A stretch of 64,000 nt of DNA from NCBI RefSeq assembly GCF_900095135.1, contig NZ_LT605205.1:1984001-2048000 (forward strand), in the 5' to 3' direction. Every line of letters starts with the position of its first letter. Positions within the stretch are counted from its first letter, which is position 1. The position numbers and the translations under genes were made by a program. Positions 27,906 through 36,570 of this stretch are shown one piece after another. The stretch is from Proteiniphilum saccharofermentans. Lineage in GTDB: Bacteria > Bacteroidota > Bacteroidia > Bacteroidales > Dysgonomonadaceae. The notes below the pieces were generated by a model. The model saw only the letters and a program-made list of their open reading frames with translations. It was not told the DNA's origin and ran no database searches.

Positions 27906-28661
27906 TTAAATTGAAAGATTTTCCAACGCTTTCAACGTATTATGTACCAAATTCGAATTGGTGACCTGTTGTTCATATTCCTCAATCACCACCGCAGTGC
28001 CTCCCATTTTGATATTGGGATTGCGATAGATCATGGCACTTTCTACCGGTTTTCTTGCAGAAAGATGGAACTCCTTTGCTCCGGTCTCCCTTGCAATGGT
28101 AGTTATATTGTTCATGTTGATGCCACTGCCGGGCATAATGATAATGCGGTCGTCCGCGCGTTGCACCAACTCTTTCAGGAGTGGAACACCTTGTTCTGCC
28201 TGTTGCTGTTGCCCCGATGTGAGTATCCTATGGCATCCCAGAGAAATGATTTTTTCAAGACTGTCGAATGGATCATGACACATATCGAATGCACGGTGGA
28301 AGGTGACGCTCATCTCCCCCGCGGCGTCAATCAGTTCCCGGTTCCGCTCCATATCCACTTCACCCTCTGCCGTGAGGCATCCGATCACTACACCGTCGAC
28401 TCCCAGTTGGCGGGCTATTTCGATATCTTTCAGCATGATCCTATGCTCCAGTGCCGAATAGAGAAAGTCTCCACTTCTCGGACGGATAATTACATTCAGC
28501 TTGATATCCAACAGTTCCCTTGCCACGGTAATATCGCCATACGACGGGGTGGTGCCCCCTTCTGGGATGGCAGCACATAGTTCTACCCGATAAGCACCTC
28601 CCTTTTGGGCTTCCAGGCAACTGGCGACGGAGTTGGCACAGATTTCCAGTTTGTAATTCAT
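27906..28661 (-). CDS. cutC: CutC family protein (copper homeostasis / TIM barrel)
   Basis: A 251-residue CutC-family TIM barrel: LEICANSVASCLEAQKGGA, RVELCAAIPEGGTTPS, IRPRSGDFLYS, GVVIGCLT, TFHRAFDM and ILTSGQQQQAEQG are all family-diagnostic. CutC was tied to copper tolerance, but its biochemical role is still uncertain. Upstream on the minus strand is a TATCTTTG (28687-28694). The gene is followed by a duplicated promoter-like repeat and a lipoprotein gene in the same direction. Confidence 0.93.
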   Translation of the reverse strand: MNYKLEICANSVASCLEAQKGGAYRVELCAAIPEGGTTPSYGDITVARELLDIKLNVIIRPRSGDFLYSALEHRIMLKDIEIARQLGVDGVVIGCLTAEGEVDMERNRELIDAAGEMSVTFHRAFDMCHDPFDSLEKIISLGCHRILTSGQQQQAEQGVPLLKELVQRADDRIIIMPGSGINMNNITTIARETGAKEFHLSARKPVESAMIYRNPNIKMGGTAVVIEEYEQQVTNSNLVHNTLKALENLSI

Positions 28662-28836
28662 GTTGCAATCTTTTTTAAAATATCTTCAAAGATACAAAAT
28701 TAGGCGGGTATTTCGCGATATAAAGTAACTAATATATAGTTAAAGTGTATGGGTTATAAATATCTTCAATCAACAAGTGAGCACTTTTTTCTTTCTGGTT
28801 TGTTTGATATATATTAACGATCTAAAAATAATAGTT

Positions 28837-29247
28837 ATGAGCACAGTAACAGCAAAACAACCAAAATCAAAGACAAGTTCCGCTAGCAAGGAAATCGGAA
28901 CTTTCATTGGAGAACTTTTTTCATTTAACAATAGTTTAAAGCTTTATCATTGGCATGTGACAGGTAAAGGTAGTTATGCCCAGCATATTGCTCTGGATCA
29001 GGCTATAGATACTCTGACTGGCTTGCTGGACCGGATTACCGAAACTACTTACGCGTTGAAGGGTGATTTGGATATCGTGATTCCCCAAACTTCTGTCCCG
29101 GGAGATATTGTAAAGCACGCTACGGGCTTCTACGAGTATGTGGATTCCAAACGTGATTTGTTTACAGAAGACTTTTCAGGATCGATCCTCGATGATATCC
29201 AGGAAGCTATTCAACAGCTCCTTTACCGTCTTGTCAGATTGCAATAA
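28837..29247 (+). CDS. Dps/ferritin-like small protein (DUF5856-like)
   Basis: A 136-residue helical protein. I start it at the ATG at 28837 (MSTVTAKQPKSK); the open frame extends 20 codons upstream with hydrophobic residues unlike this family. The segment LFSFNNSLKLYHWHVTGKG, then AQHIALDQAIDTL, recalls the Dps ferroxidase helix (WNVxGxxFxxLHxxLD), so a Dps-related ferritin fold is likely. I believe it belongs to the Bacteroidetes DUF5856 family, from memory. No binding or oxidase activity can be asserted. A hairpin terminator follows. Confidence 0.75.
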   Translation: MSTVTAKQPKSKTSSASKEIGTFIGELFSFNNSLKLYHWHVTGKGSYAQHIALDQAIDTLTGLLDRITETTYALKGDLDIVIPQTSVPGDIVKHATGFYEYVDSKRDLFTEDFSGSILDDIQEAIQQLLYRLVRLQ

Positions 29248-29273
29248 CCAAAACCATAAAAATGAAAAAATGG

Positions 29274-29297
29274 AAAGAGCGGCTTTGTTCGCTCTTT
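29274..29297 (+). terminator. Terminator after the Dps-like gene
   Basis: AAAGAGCG (29274-29281) and CGCTCTTT (29290-29297) form an 8-bp stem with an 8-nt loop, running into a T-rich tail. Confidence 0.8.
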
Positions 29298-29492
29298 TTT
29301 ATACTTGTTAGTTGTCCGGTATTATTATTCTTTGGGTTGCCCATACATATTTTTATCCGTTTAGTGAGCATATTATTAGTTTTTTCTATCTTTATGTTAT
29401 ATTTTTGAAGAGCGAATACTCTTTGAGACCTTTCGCATGATTTAGTTACTATTATACGATGTTGCAAAACTCGAATAAGCTATAGGATAATT

Positions 29493-30395
29493 ATGATAAA
29501 AATCAATAACAATCTACTTTTTGCTATCTCTCTTTTGTTGGTTATACTGCTGTCTCTTAACAGCTGCAAATCCGGAAAGGGTGAAGAAAATTATATTAAA
29601 TTTAAAAAGCTCAAAGATACGCATCAATATTTTGCCTATAAAGGTGATAGCTCAATCTTGGTAAGCGGGCATAGAGGAGGTCGTGAAGCCGGATATCCGG
29701 AAAATAGCATTGAAGGATTCCAGCATGTGTTGAGCCAAATGCCTGCTTTCTTCGAGATAGATCCCCGCCTGACCAAAGATAGTATTATTGTACTTATGCA
29801 TGATGCCACACTGGACAGGACTACTGATGCGACCGGTAATCTCTCTGATTATGCCTTCTCCGAGCTACAATCGGTAAGACTAAAAGATCATGAAGGAAAT
29901 GTCACTTCTGCCAAAATACCCACACTCGAAGAGGTGATCAAATGGAGTAAAGGCAAGACCGTTGTCAATCTCGATAAGAAAGATGTACCGCTTCATATGA
30001 TTGTGGAGTTAATCAAGAAGCACAAGGCGGAAAAGCATGTAATGCTTACAGTACACACCGGAGCACAGGCAAGATATTATTCCGACAGATTACCGGGAAT
30101 CATGTTGTCAGTATTCGCAAGGACTGATGAAGAATTCGCAGATATTGCTATTTCGGGTGTTCCCTGGGAAAGCATGATTGCTTATGTAGGACAGACGATT
30201 AACGACTCCAACAGACATATTGTAGAACAGTTACGGGCCAAAGGTGTCAGATGTATGGTGTCATACGCTCCATCACTCGACCGGCTAAGAACAGCCGAAG
30301 AAAGAGAATCTGCCTACAGACAAGCAATCAGGATAAGTCCCGACATCATTGAGTCAGACTATCCGGTTGAAGTATGGAAAGCCCTGAAGGATTGA
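29493..30395 (+). CDS. Glycerophosphodiester phosphodiesterase lipoprotein
   Basis: A 300-residue secreted GDPD. The signal peptide ends at LNSCKS (lipobox-like, C25). The TIM-barrel motifs are SGHRGGREAGYPENSIEGF (catalytic His and Glu region), FFEIDPRLTKDSIIVLMHD (metal Glu, Asp and second catalytic His), and LDRTTDATG. It hydrolyses glycerophosphodiesters to glycerol-3-phosphate and an alcohol, scavenging carbon and phosphate from phospholipid head groups. The C-terminal IIESDYPVEVWKAL closes the barrel. It appears to be monocistronic, and no Pho box is visible. Confidence 0.93.
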   Translation: MIKINNNLLFAISLLLVILLSLNSCKSGKGEENYIKFKKLKDTHQYFAYKGDSSILVSGHRGGREAGYPENSIEGFQHVLSQMPAFFEIDPRLTKDSIIVLMHDATLDRTTDATGNLSDYAFSELQSVRLKDHEGNVTSAKIPTLEEVIKWSKGKTVVNLDKKDVPLHMIVELIKKHKAEKHVMLTVHTGAQARYYSDRLPGIMLSVFARTDEEFADIAISGVPWESMIAYVGQTINDSNRHIVEQLRAKGVRCMVSYAPSLDRLRTAEERESAYRQAIRISPDIIESDYPVEVWKALKD

Positions 30396-30487
30396 TGCCC
30401 CGTCTTCTCTTATCTTTCCCTGTTTCGCATAAATGCTGAGGTATGCACTTTTGTAATATTTGTAACGTCATCGGGGGTTCCTCAAAA

Positions 30488-30730
30488 TTATTCCTTTATT
30501 AAACTACCCAGGAATCCCCCGATCAATCCTCCGTAGGTGCAATTTACCCAGCACACGGAAGAGAGAGGGAGAGTGCCGTAATATATTCCCCAATAATACC
30601 AGTATATGTAACCGATAATTATTCCTGACAATACACAAACGAATACGAACCAGTTTAATTTGAAGAATAAATTTATTTGTTTTATCATTTTTCTGACATA
30701 AGGATTGTTTCTTATTGTTCTTTGATTCAT
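30488..30730 (-). CDS. Small membrane protein (DUF6132-like)
   Basis: An 80-residue protein with two hydrophobic segments (about 28-48 and 64-78), the second glycine-rich (YGGLIGGFLGSLI). The pattern GIIIGYIYWYYWG followed by LPLSSVCW recalls the small Bacteroidetes family DUF6132, though its usual cysteine motif is not intact. An internal ATG (residue 15, MIKQINLFF) is an alternative start. It ends close to, and is transcribed with, the thioredoxin-fold gene 15 bp upstream. Function unknown. Confidence 0.5.
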   Translation of the reverse strand: MNQRTIRNNPYVRKMIKQINLFFKLNWFVFVCVLSGIIIGYIYWYYWGIYYGTLPLSSVCWVNCTYGGLIGGFLGSLIKE

Positions 30731-30745
30731 CTTAACTGCTTTATC

Positions 30746-31183
30746 CTATGCATATTTTCTTATTCTTTGAACGATACTTGTTAAATTTTTATAGGGCACT
30801 ACTCCCATGATCCTTTTTATTTCTCTATCCCCCTTAAAAACCAATATATTAGGGGTGCCGGATACATTGTGTTCATAAAAAGGTCGGGGGTTTTTGCTTA
30901 CATCTATCGCGTAGAAACAAACCGGTTCATGATTACTCTCGATCAGTTTCTCAATATTAAATCTCATCTTTTCGCAGAGTTCCGAATTACTGTCATGGAA
31001 AAACACAAAATTGAGTTCTTCATTATTCAATTCGATCTCCTCGATCTCAATTAAATTAGTATGCACTGATGCTAATGGCATTTGTTTAACTTTGATGTCC
31101 GCAACCATAACGGTCAGGATATAAAATACCACTATTGCAATGATAAAATGCCAGGATGCCAGTTTAAAAACACGATTCAACAT
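30746..31183 (-). CDS. Membrane-anchored thioredoxin-fold protein without a CxxC centre
   Basis: A 145-residue protein with an N-terminal signal anchor (about 12-30) and a periplasmic thioredoxin-like domain. The strand FVFFHDSNSELCEKM has the active-site position but only one cysteine, and the cis-proline loop VSGTPNILVFKGDREIKRIMG is clear. It may be a non-redox thioredoxin-fold adaptor or a single-cysteine enzyme. It forms a two-gene unit with the following small membrane protein. Confidence 0.65.
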   Translation of the reverse strand: MLNRVFKLASWHFIIAIVVFYILTVMVADIKVKQMPLASVHTNLIEIEEIELNNEELNFVFFHDSNSELCEKMRFNIEKLIESNHEPVCFYAIDVSKNPRPFYEHNVSGTPNILVFKGDREIKRIMGVVPYKNLTSIVQRIRKYA

Positions 31184-31288
31184 ATTTATTCAATGTTTAT
31201 TTCCAATGATTTATTAAATTAGAAAACCCATTTATAGCCGTTTTATTATCCATAGTACATATAGGTCTCTACTTTGGTCATAACCGGT

Positions 31289-32101
31289 TTAATATGATAA
31301 AGCAGATGCTTTTTTACTCTTATGTTCCGGCTGCCCTTTAATAATTCCGCGTGAAGAGTTGCGTACAAAAAGCAAAATATCATCGCGTTCTTTTGTGACG
31401 GGAAATTCGGCTTCAATGCGTTCGAGTGCTTGCGATGTATTCATCCCCATCAGATAGAGATAACGGTAAATGTTCCGGATGTTTTCTATCTGTCCGTTGG
31501 TATAATTTCGTCGCCGCAATCCTATGGAATTGATGCCTGTATATGAAACGGGGTCGCGTCCCGCTTTTACAAAAGGGGGAATATCTTTGTTTATTTTTGA
31601 ACCCCCTTGGATCATCACATGCGAACCGATATGCGTAAACTGATGCACCAGTATACCGCCGCTTAAAACAGCATGATCGTCAATCACAACTTCTCCTGCC
31701 AGTTGTGTCGTATTAGCCATGATTATGTTGTTGCCCAGCATACAGTCATGTGCGACATGGCAATAAGCCATGATCAGGCAATTATTCCCGATAATGGTTT
31801 TACCCCTGGCAATGGTTCCCCTGTTGACGGTCACGAATTCCCGTATGGTTGTATTGTCGCCGATAACGGCAAGTGTTTCTTCTCCCCTGAATTTCAGATC
31901 CTGGGGAATGGCGCCTATCACCGCCCCGGGAAAGATATGGCAGTTTTTACCGATTCGTGTACCTTCCATAATTCTCACGTTGGAACCGATACGGGTTCCC
32001 TCTCCGATGACAACATTTTTATCAATGATGGCAAATGGCTCTATCTCGACCGTTGGCGCGATATTCGCGTCGGGATGAATGTAGGCTAAAGGTTGTTTCA
32101 T
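31289..32101 (-). CDS. lpxA: Acyl-ACP--UDP-N-acetylglucosamine O-acyltransferase (LpxA)
   Basis: A 270-residue left-handed beta-helix enzyme, first step of lipid A synthesis. Hexapeptide repeats fill the N-terminal two thirds (IHPDANIAPTVEIEPFAIID). The catalytic histidine is in AYCHVAHDCMLGNN. The LpxA-specific LVHQFTHIGSHVMIQGGS and GINSIGLRRRNY stretches, plus the C-terminal helices, distinguish it from LpxD. It is not next to lpxD, lpxC/fabZ or lpxB here, unlike the usual Bacteroidetes arrangement, so it may be a second copy. Confidence 0.9.
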   Translation of the reverse strand: MKQPLAYIHPDANIAPTVEIEPFAIIDKNVVIGEGTRIGSNVRIMEGTRIGKNCHIFPGAVIGAIPQDLKFRGEETLAVIGDNTTIREFVTVNRGTIARGKTIIGNNCLIMAYCHVAHDCMLGNNIIMANTTQLAGEVVIDDHAVLSGGILVHQFTHIGSHVMIQGGSKINKDIPPFVKAGRDPVSYTGINSIGLRRRNYTNGQIENIRNIYRYLYLMGMNTSQALERIEAEFPVTKERDDILLFVRNSSRGIIKGQPEHKSKKASALSY

Positions 32102-32202
32102 TTTTTTTCTGTTTTTTCTTTCATATTGTTTTTAATCCAATTTTGAAGTATACGATATTTATGAAATTATTCTTAATAATGATAAATCGCATAGTATTTT
32201 AA

Positions 32203-35200
32203 TCAACTTAAAAATCTATTTCCTTTTTTAATAAATGCTTTTGCCTGTTCGGCAATCATATACACCACGGGTACTACCACTAACGATAGCAACATCGAAC
32301 TGAGAAGTCCGCCGATCAGTACCCATCCCATACCGCTCTTCCATTCGCTTCCCGTACCGTGTGACAGGGCAATAGGCAGCATCCCGATCACCGTGGAGAT
32401 CGCGGTCATCACGATAGGACGGAGCCGGAGTTGTACTGCCTCTGTCAGCGCATCGTGGATGTTTTTTCCTTCCCTGCGCAGATGATTGGTAAAGTCTACT
32501 ACCAGAATGGCATTTTTGAGCACAAGGCCCACCAGCATGATAATGCCGAGCAGACTGAAAATACTGAGGGCCTGTCCCGTCAGTGCCAGCGCCAGCAAAG
32601 CGCCGATAATGGAAAGGGGAATGGAGAACAATACCACGAAAGGATGCAGGAAAGATTCATACAGCGCTACCATGATCAGGTAGGCCAACACGATGGCGAT
32701 CAGCAAGGCCGTACCAATACTGCCGAATGTTTCTTCCTGGTATTTAATTTCCCCTTCGGGTAGCCAGGTGACGCCTTCCGGAAAATCGGTTTTTTCGAGA
32801 AAGGAGATAACATCGTTTCCGACATCCCCCATGGCTCGTCCCAATACCTGCGATTCGAGCATCACCGACGATATACGTCCGTAACGTTCGAGTTGCGACG
32901 TTCCTGTTTCTTCTGTCACGGAAGCGAATTGTTTGAGTTTGACCGTTTGATCGGCAGCATTCATAAACGTCAGGTTCTCCACATCGCTGATCGATTGCCG
33001 GTTAAAAGCGTCGAGGCGCACGTTGATATTGTACTCGAAATTTCCCTGTTGAAATTTACTATCGCTATTTCCACTGAAAGAGGTATAGATCGTAGCCCCG
33101 ACTATCTCCGGCGATAATCCTAATCGTGCCATCTTTTGCTTATCCGGCCTGATCACTACTTCCGGATTTCCGCTTTCGATAGTTAGCCTGACATTATTCG
33201 CCCCGGGTATCTCACTGATCTGCCTGCGCATTTGTTCGGCGAAAACCATCAGGGTATCCATATCCGACGACTGAAAGACAACCTGGATCGGTGCTTCATC
33301 GGCACCACCGATAAGGCTTACTACCGCCGATTCTACTTTTACATCGGTAAAGGTTTCATTCAGTTCGTTTTCCAGCCTTTTCACAAACAGGTTCGACGAA
33401 ATATCCCGTCTTGTTTTATCCACCAGTTTGATATTGATCTCAGATTGATTATTCCCGCTTTGTGCCGCGAGAAAACCGGATCCGCCACCAATAGTTGAGT
33501 AAATACCGATTACTTCGGGTTTCTGACTGATGACCTCTTCTATCTTGCGTGTCATCAGGTTATTTTGTTCAATGGTGTAGTTTTTGGGATATTCCACTTT
33601 CACAATGCATTCGCCCGTATCTCCTATATTAAGAAACTCGCTACCGATGAAACCACCTGCCACCAGCATCAGTGAGCCTGTAAACAACAGGGTTGCAATG
33701 GCCATCGTGATCCATTTCCGGCGAAGCGACCATTGAAGAAGTTGTTGAATGGCATTGGAGAAAGCGATCATTCCCTGTTCGAAGCCGGTAATGATCCTGC
33801 TCCATCCTGTCTTCCGGTCAAGGGTTTCGAGTTTTGAAAAACGTGATGTCAGCAGGGGAACCACGGTAAAGGCCACCACCAAGCTGATTAAAACCGAGAT
33901 CACGATCACCATGGCGAACGGTGCGATCACCGGCGATATGATACTTTGGGACAATGCGACAGGAAAAAATACCACCACGAGTACCATGGTAATGGATACC
34001 ACGCTCAACCCGATTTCCCGTATCCCGTCGACGGTTGCCTGCAGGCGGCTTTTTCCCATTTCCAGATGGCGGTATATGTTTTCGAGTACCACGATGGCAT
34101 CGTCGATCAACGTACCGATCACCAGAGAGAGCGCTAGCAACGTGATCAGGTTGAGGGTGTATCCCAACAGTTCCATGCCGACGAACGTGGAAACAATGGA
34201 CAAGGGTACGGCGATCATCACGATAACGGCATTGCGCACGCTATGCAGGAAAAAGAGCATGACGAACGTTACCAGTATTACGGCCAGTATCAGGTCGAAA
34301 CGCACCGAGTCGGCAGCGTCGATAATGATCAGCGAACCGTCCTGCGGGATAGTGAACTGCATGTTCGACGCGGCATACCGGTTCTCGAGCGATATAATCT
34401 CTTCCTTTATCGCATCGCACACGGCAACGGTATTAGCCCCGTCCTGTTTTTTGATCTGGATGCCTACGGCCGGCTCACCGTTCACACGGTACAGTGTGCC
34501 GGCATCTTTTTCCGTGTCGATGATCTCGGCCACATCTTTAAGTTTTACCAGTGAGCCGTCGCTCCGTCCGGTAATCACCAGATCAGCGATTTCCCGTATC
34601 TGCGTGAATTTTGCCGACATCCGTAACATAGTCTGATTGAGGTCAGTCGTGATCTTTCCCGCGGGAAAATCGAGATTGGATGTTTGTATTGCATTGACTA
34701 CCTGTAGGATTGATAAATTGTAATTATCCAGTTTATCGTGATTCACATTGACCTGTATTTCCCGTTCGGTTGCTCCCAGGAAATCGATTTCGGCTACTCC
34801 TTCTATTTTTGCGAATGCCGGTTTGATACGGTAATTCAGTTCGTCGAACAATTCCGTGGCAGGCATATCGGCCTTTACACTCAACACCATAACGGGCAGG
34901 GCGTTGACCGATAGTTTCGTGACGGTAGGTTCCAGCGCCTGCGGTGGTAATACACTCCGGGCGGCCTGTATTTTCCGTACCGCATCGTTCACAATGGGAT
35001 CGACATCGGCATTGATTTGCAGCGTAACCATCACGATGGAAACACCTTCCTGCGAGATAGCACGGATGACATCGATGCTGGGTAAACCCGAAAGGGCTTC
35101 CTCGATAGGTTTGGACACGCTGTTCTCCACTTCAACGGAACCTGCACCCGGATAGGCGGTTACCACCGTAAAGATCGGTGAACTGAATTCGGGTATCAGT

Positions 35201-35304
35201 TCATATTTCAATGACCGGTAGCTCAGGATACCCAGAAACGCGAGCACGGTAAACACAACGACCACGAGCGTGGGACGTTTTACAGATAATTCCGATAGAT
35301 TCAT
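32203..35304 (-). CDS. RND multidrug efflux pump subunit (AcrB/MexB-like HAE1 family)
   Basis: A 1033-residue inner-membrane RND transporter with twelve predicted helices and two large periplasmic loops. It starts LSVKRPTLVVVVFTVLAFLG, has the first-repeat YPGAGSVEVENSVSKPIEEAL, the TM4 region VIGTLIDDAIVVLENIYRH carrying the proton-relay aspartates, and the second half GIIMLVGLVLKNAILVVDF with RPIVMTAISTVIGMLPIAL. It exports toxic compounds by proton antiport with the MFP and TolC-like proteins encoded upstream. It is the last gene of the operon, 11 bp after the MFP gene. Confidence 0.95.
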   Translation of the reverse strand: MNLSELSVKRPTLVVVVFTVLAFLGILSYRSLKYELIPEFSSPIFTVVTAYPGAGSVEVENSVSKPIEEALSGLPSIDVIRAISQEGVSIVMVTLQINADVDPIVNDAVRKIQAARSVLPPQALEPTVTKLSVNALPVMVLSVKADMPATELFDELNYRIKPAFAKIEGVAEIDFLGATEREIQVNVNHDKLDNYNLSILQVVNAIQTSNLDFPAGKITTDLNQTMLRMSAKFTQIREIADLVITGRSDGSLVKLKDVAEIIDTEKDAGTLYRVNGEPAVGIQIKKQDGANTVAVCDAIKEEIISLENRYAASNMQFTIPQDGSLIIIDAADSVRFDLILAVILVTFVMLFFLHSVRNAVIVMIAVPLSIVSTFVGMELLGYTLNLITLLALSLVIGTLIDDAIVVLENIYRHLEMGKSRLQATVDGIREIGLSVVSITMVLVVVFFPVALSQSIISPVIAPFAMVIVISVLISLVVAFTVVPLLTSRFSKLETLDRKTGWSRIITGFEQGMIAFSNAIQQLLQWSLRRKWITMAIATLLFTGSLMLVAGGFIGSEFLNIGDTGECIVKVEYPKNYTIEQNNLMTRKIEEVISQKPEVIGIYSTIGGGSGFLAAQSGNNQSEINIKLVDKTRRDISSNLFVKRLENELNETFTDVKVESAVVSLIGGADEAPIQVVFQSSDMDTLMVFAEQMRRQISEIPGANNVRLTIESGNPEVVIRPDKQKMARLGLSPEIVGATIYTSFSGNSDSKFQQGNFEYNINVRLDAFNRQSISDVENLTFMNAADQTVKLKQFASVTEETGTSQLERYGRISSVMLESQVLGRAMGDVGNDVISFLEKTDFPEGVTWLPEGEIKYQEETFGSIGTALLIAIVLAYLIMVALYESFLHPFVVLFSIPLSIIGALLALALTGQALSIFSLLGIIMLVGLVLKNAILVVDFTNHLRREGKNIHDALTEAVQLRLRPIVMTAISTVIGMLPIALSHGTGSEWKSGMGWVLIGGLLSSMLLSLVVVPVVYMIAEQAKAFIKKGNRFLS

Positions 35305-35315
35305 TGCGGTCGTTT

Positions 35316-36380
35316 TTATGGGTTTAGTATTCTTATTTTACTGCCATCCTCCAGATTGATCTGTCCGGAAAGGACGATCCTGTCGGTTTCCGTTACGCCT
35401 TCCGTCACCAGGACTTCGGTCTCATTCAATGTCCGGGCTTTTACCTGCCCGGAGATCACAGTGTCGCCGCTGACGGTGAATACTTTTCCGTCCCTGACAC
35501 TGCCGACGATGCATTTACGGGGGATAACAAGCCCGTCGTTACCGGTCTCGTTCGTGAAGACGGTTCTTCCGTTCATTCCCGCCCGCAACATGCCGCCGGG
35601 ATTGTTCAATTTCATTTCCACTTTGTATCGTCCCGACAGATCCGGTACGGTACTGATCCCCCGGATATGGGCCGTGAAAGAATTTTCCGGAAACGCATCA
35701 ATGAATATTTCGGCTTTCTGTTCCGTTTCGAGCGCCAGAATATCTTCCTCTGCCATATTCACCGTGAACACCATCCGGTCCTGTTCCACAATGGTGAATA
35801 CCGGAGCGGAAGGTAATAGGAAAGAGCCTTTTTCTACCGAGCGGCTTGTGATTATCCCGCTGACCGGAGAACGGATGGTTGTGTTTTCCAGTTGTTTCTT
35901 CGATGCCGTGAATTGAGCCTGTGCATCCCGGTATTTCAGTTTTATGGCTTCAAGTTGCTGTTGTGTCACGGCTTCTCCTCCCGCCAGATTGTCATAACGT
36001 GCCAGGTCTTTTTCCGCATGTTCCAGATTGGTTTTCGCCAGTTGAAACTGACTTTCGGCCAACTCTTTTTCAACTGTGATAAGGATTTGTCCCGCATACA
36101 CCTTATCCCCGGTATTTCCGTTGACCGATAATACTTTACCGGATGTTTCGGAAAGGATCGTTACTTCGGCCCCCGATGTCAATACACCGTTTTCCGTAAT
36201 ACGTTGTGAAATGCTTTGCTTTTTCGGGACAACAACTTCCACCGGGATAACCATGCTGTATTGTTGCATGGCTTGCAGTTCATTGTCTAATCGTTTCTTG
36301 TTGTTCACCAGTTGAAGGATTCCCAAAGCTGCTATAGCAATAATAATCCCTATCACGGCATACCTTTTAATTCGTTTCAT
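35316..36380 (-). CDS. RND efflux periplasmic adaptor (membrane fusion protein)
   Basis: A 354-residue adaptor. The ATG at 36380 (MKRIKRYAVIGIIIAIAALG) gives a clean N-terminal membrane anchor; the frame's ATG at 36404 adds 8 residues from the repeat region. Order: barrel-sandwich half motif LSETSGKVLSVNGNTGDKVY, alpha-hairpin (about 100-160), lipoyl half TIRSPVSGIITSRSVEKGSF, then beta-barrel and membrane-proximal domains. It bridges the RND pump and outer-membrane channel. Gene order on the minus strand is channel, adaptor, pump. Confidence 0.92.
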   Translation of the reverse strand: MKRIKRYAVIGIIIAIAALGILQLVNNKKRLDNELQAMQQYSMVIPVEVVVPKKQSISQRITENGVLTSGAEVTILSETSGKVLSVNGNTGDKVYAGQILITVEKELAESQFQLAKTNLEHAEKDLARYDNLAGGEAVTQQQLEAIKLKYRDAQAQFTASKKQLENTTIRSPVSGIITSRSVEKGSFLLPSAPVFTIVEQDRMVFTVNMAEEDILALETEQKAEIFIDAFPENSFTAHIRGISTVPDLSGRYKVEMKLNNPGGMLRAGMNGRTVFTNETGNDGLVIPRKCIVGSVRDGKVFTVSGDTVISGQVKARTLNETEVLVTEGVTETDRIVLSGQINLEDGSKIRILNP

Positions 36381-36398
36381 ATGTTTGTTTATTAAAAA

Positions 36399-36570
36399 AT
36401 TCAAGATTCAAAATTCAAGATTTGACTACGTCTATTTGTAATTCAAGATTTGAGATTCAAAATTCAAGATTCCAAAATCCAAAATCGTTAAATCAATAAA
36501 TTACTTTTCATTTTTCACACTTCATTATCCATCCATTTTCAATTGTCAACTGTCAATTGTCAATTATCAA
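36399..36570. repeat. Low-complexity phrase repeats between the TolC-like and adaptor genes
   Basis: The 172-bp spacer consists of reiterated phrases (ATTCAAGATTCAAAATTCAAG, AATTGTCAACTGTCAATTG in shorter units). The unit at the right end reaches into the TolC-like reading frame and provides its last five codons and stop. No gene is seen in the spacer. Confidence 0.65.

Noticed and set aside
29234-29467. Minus-strand 77-codon frame after the Dps-like gene
   Set aside because: It overlaps the terminator hairpin, has no promoter and its product is low complexity.
30451-30466. TTGTAAT and TTGTAAC pair as another Pho box
   Set aside because: The two words are 9 bp apart, not 11, and no gene with a suitable start follows in that direction.
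33749-34636. Plus-strand open frame of 295 codons
   Set aside because: It lies entirely antisense to the RND pump gene, whose protein is strongly family-like; the antisense product shows no domain.
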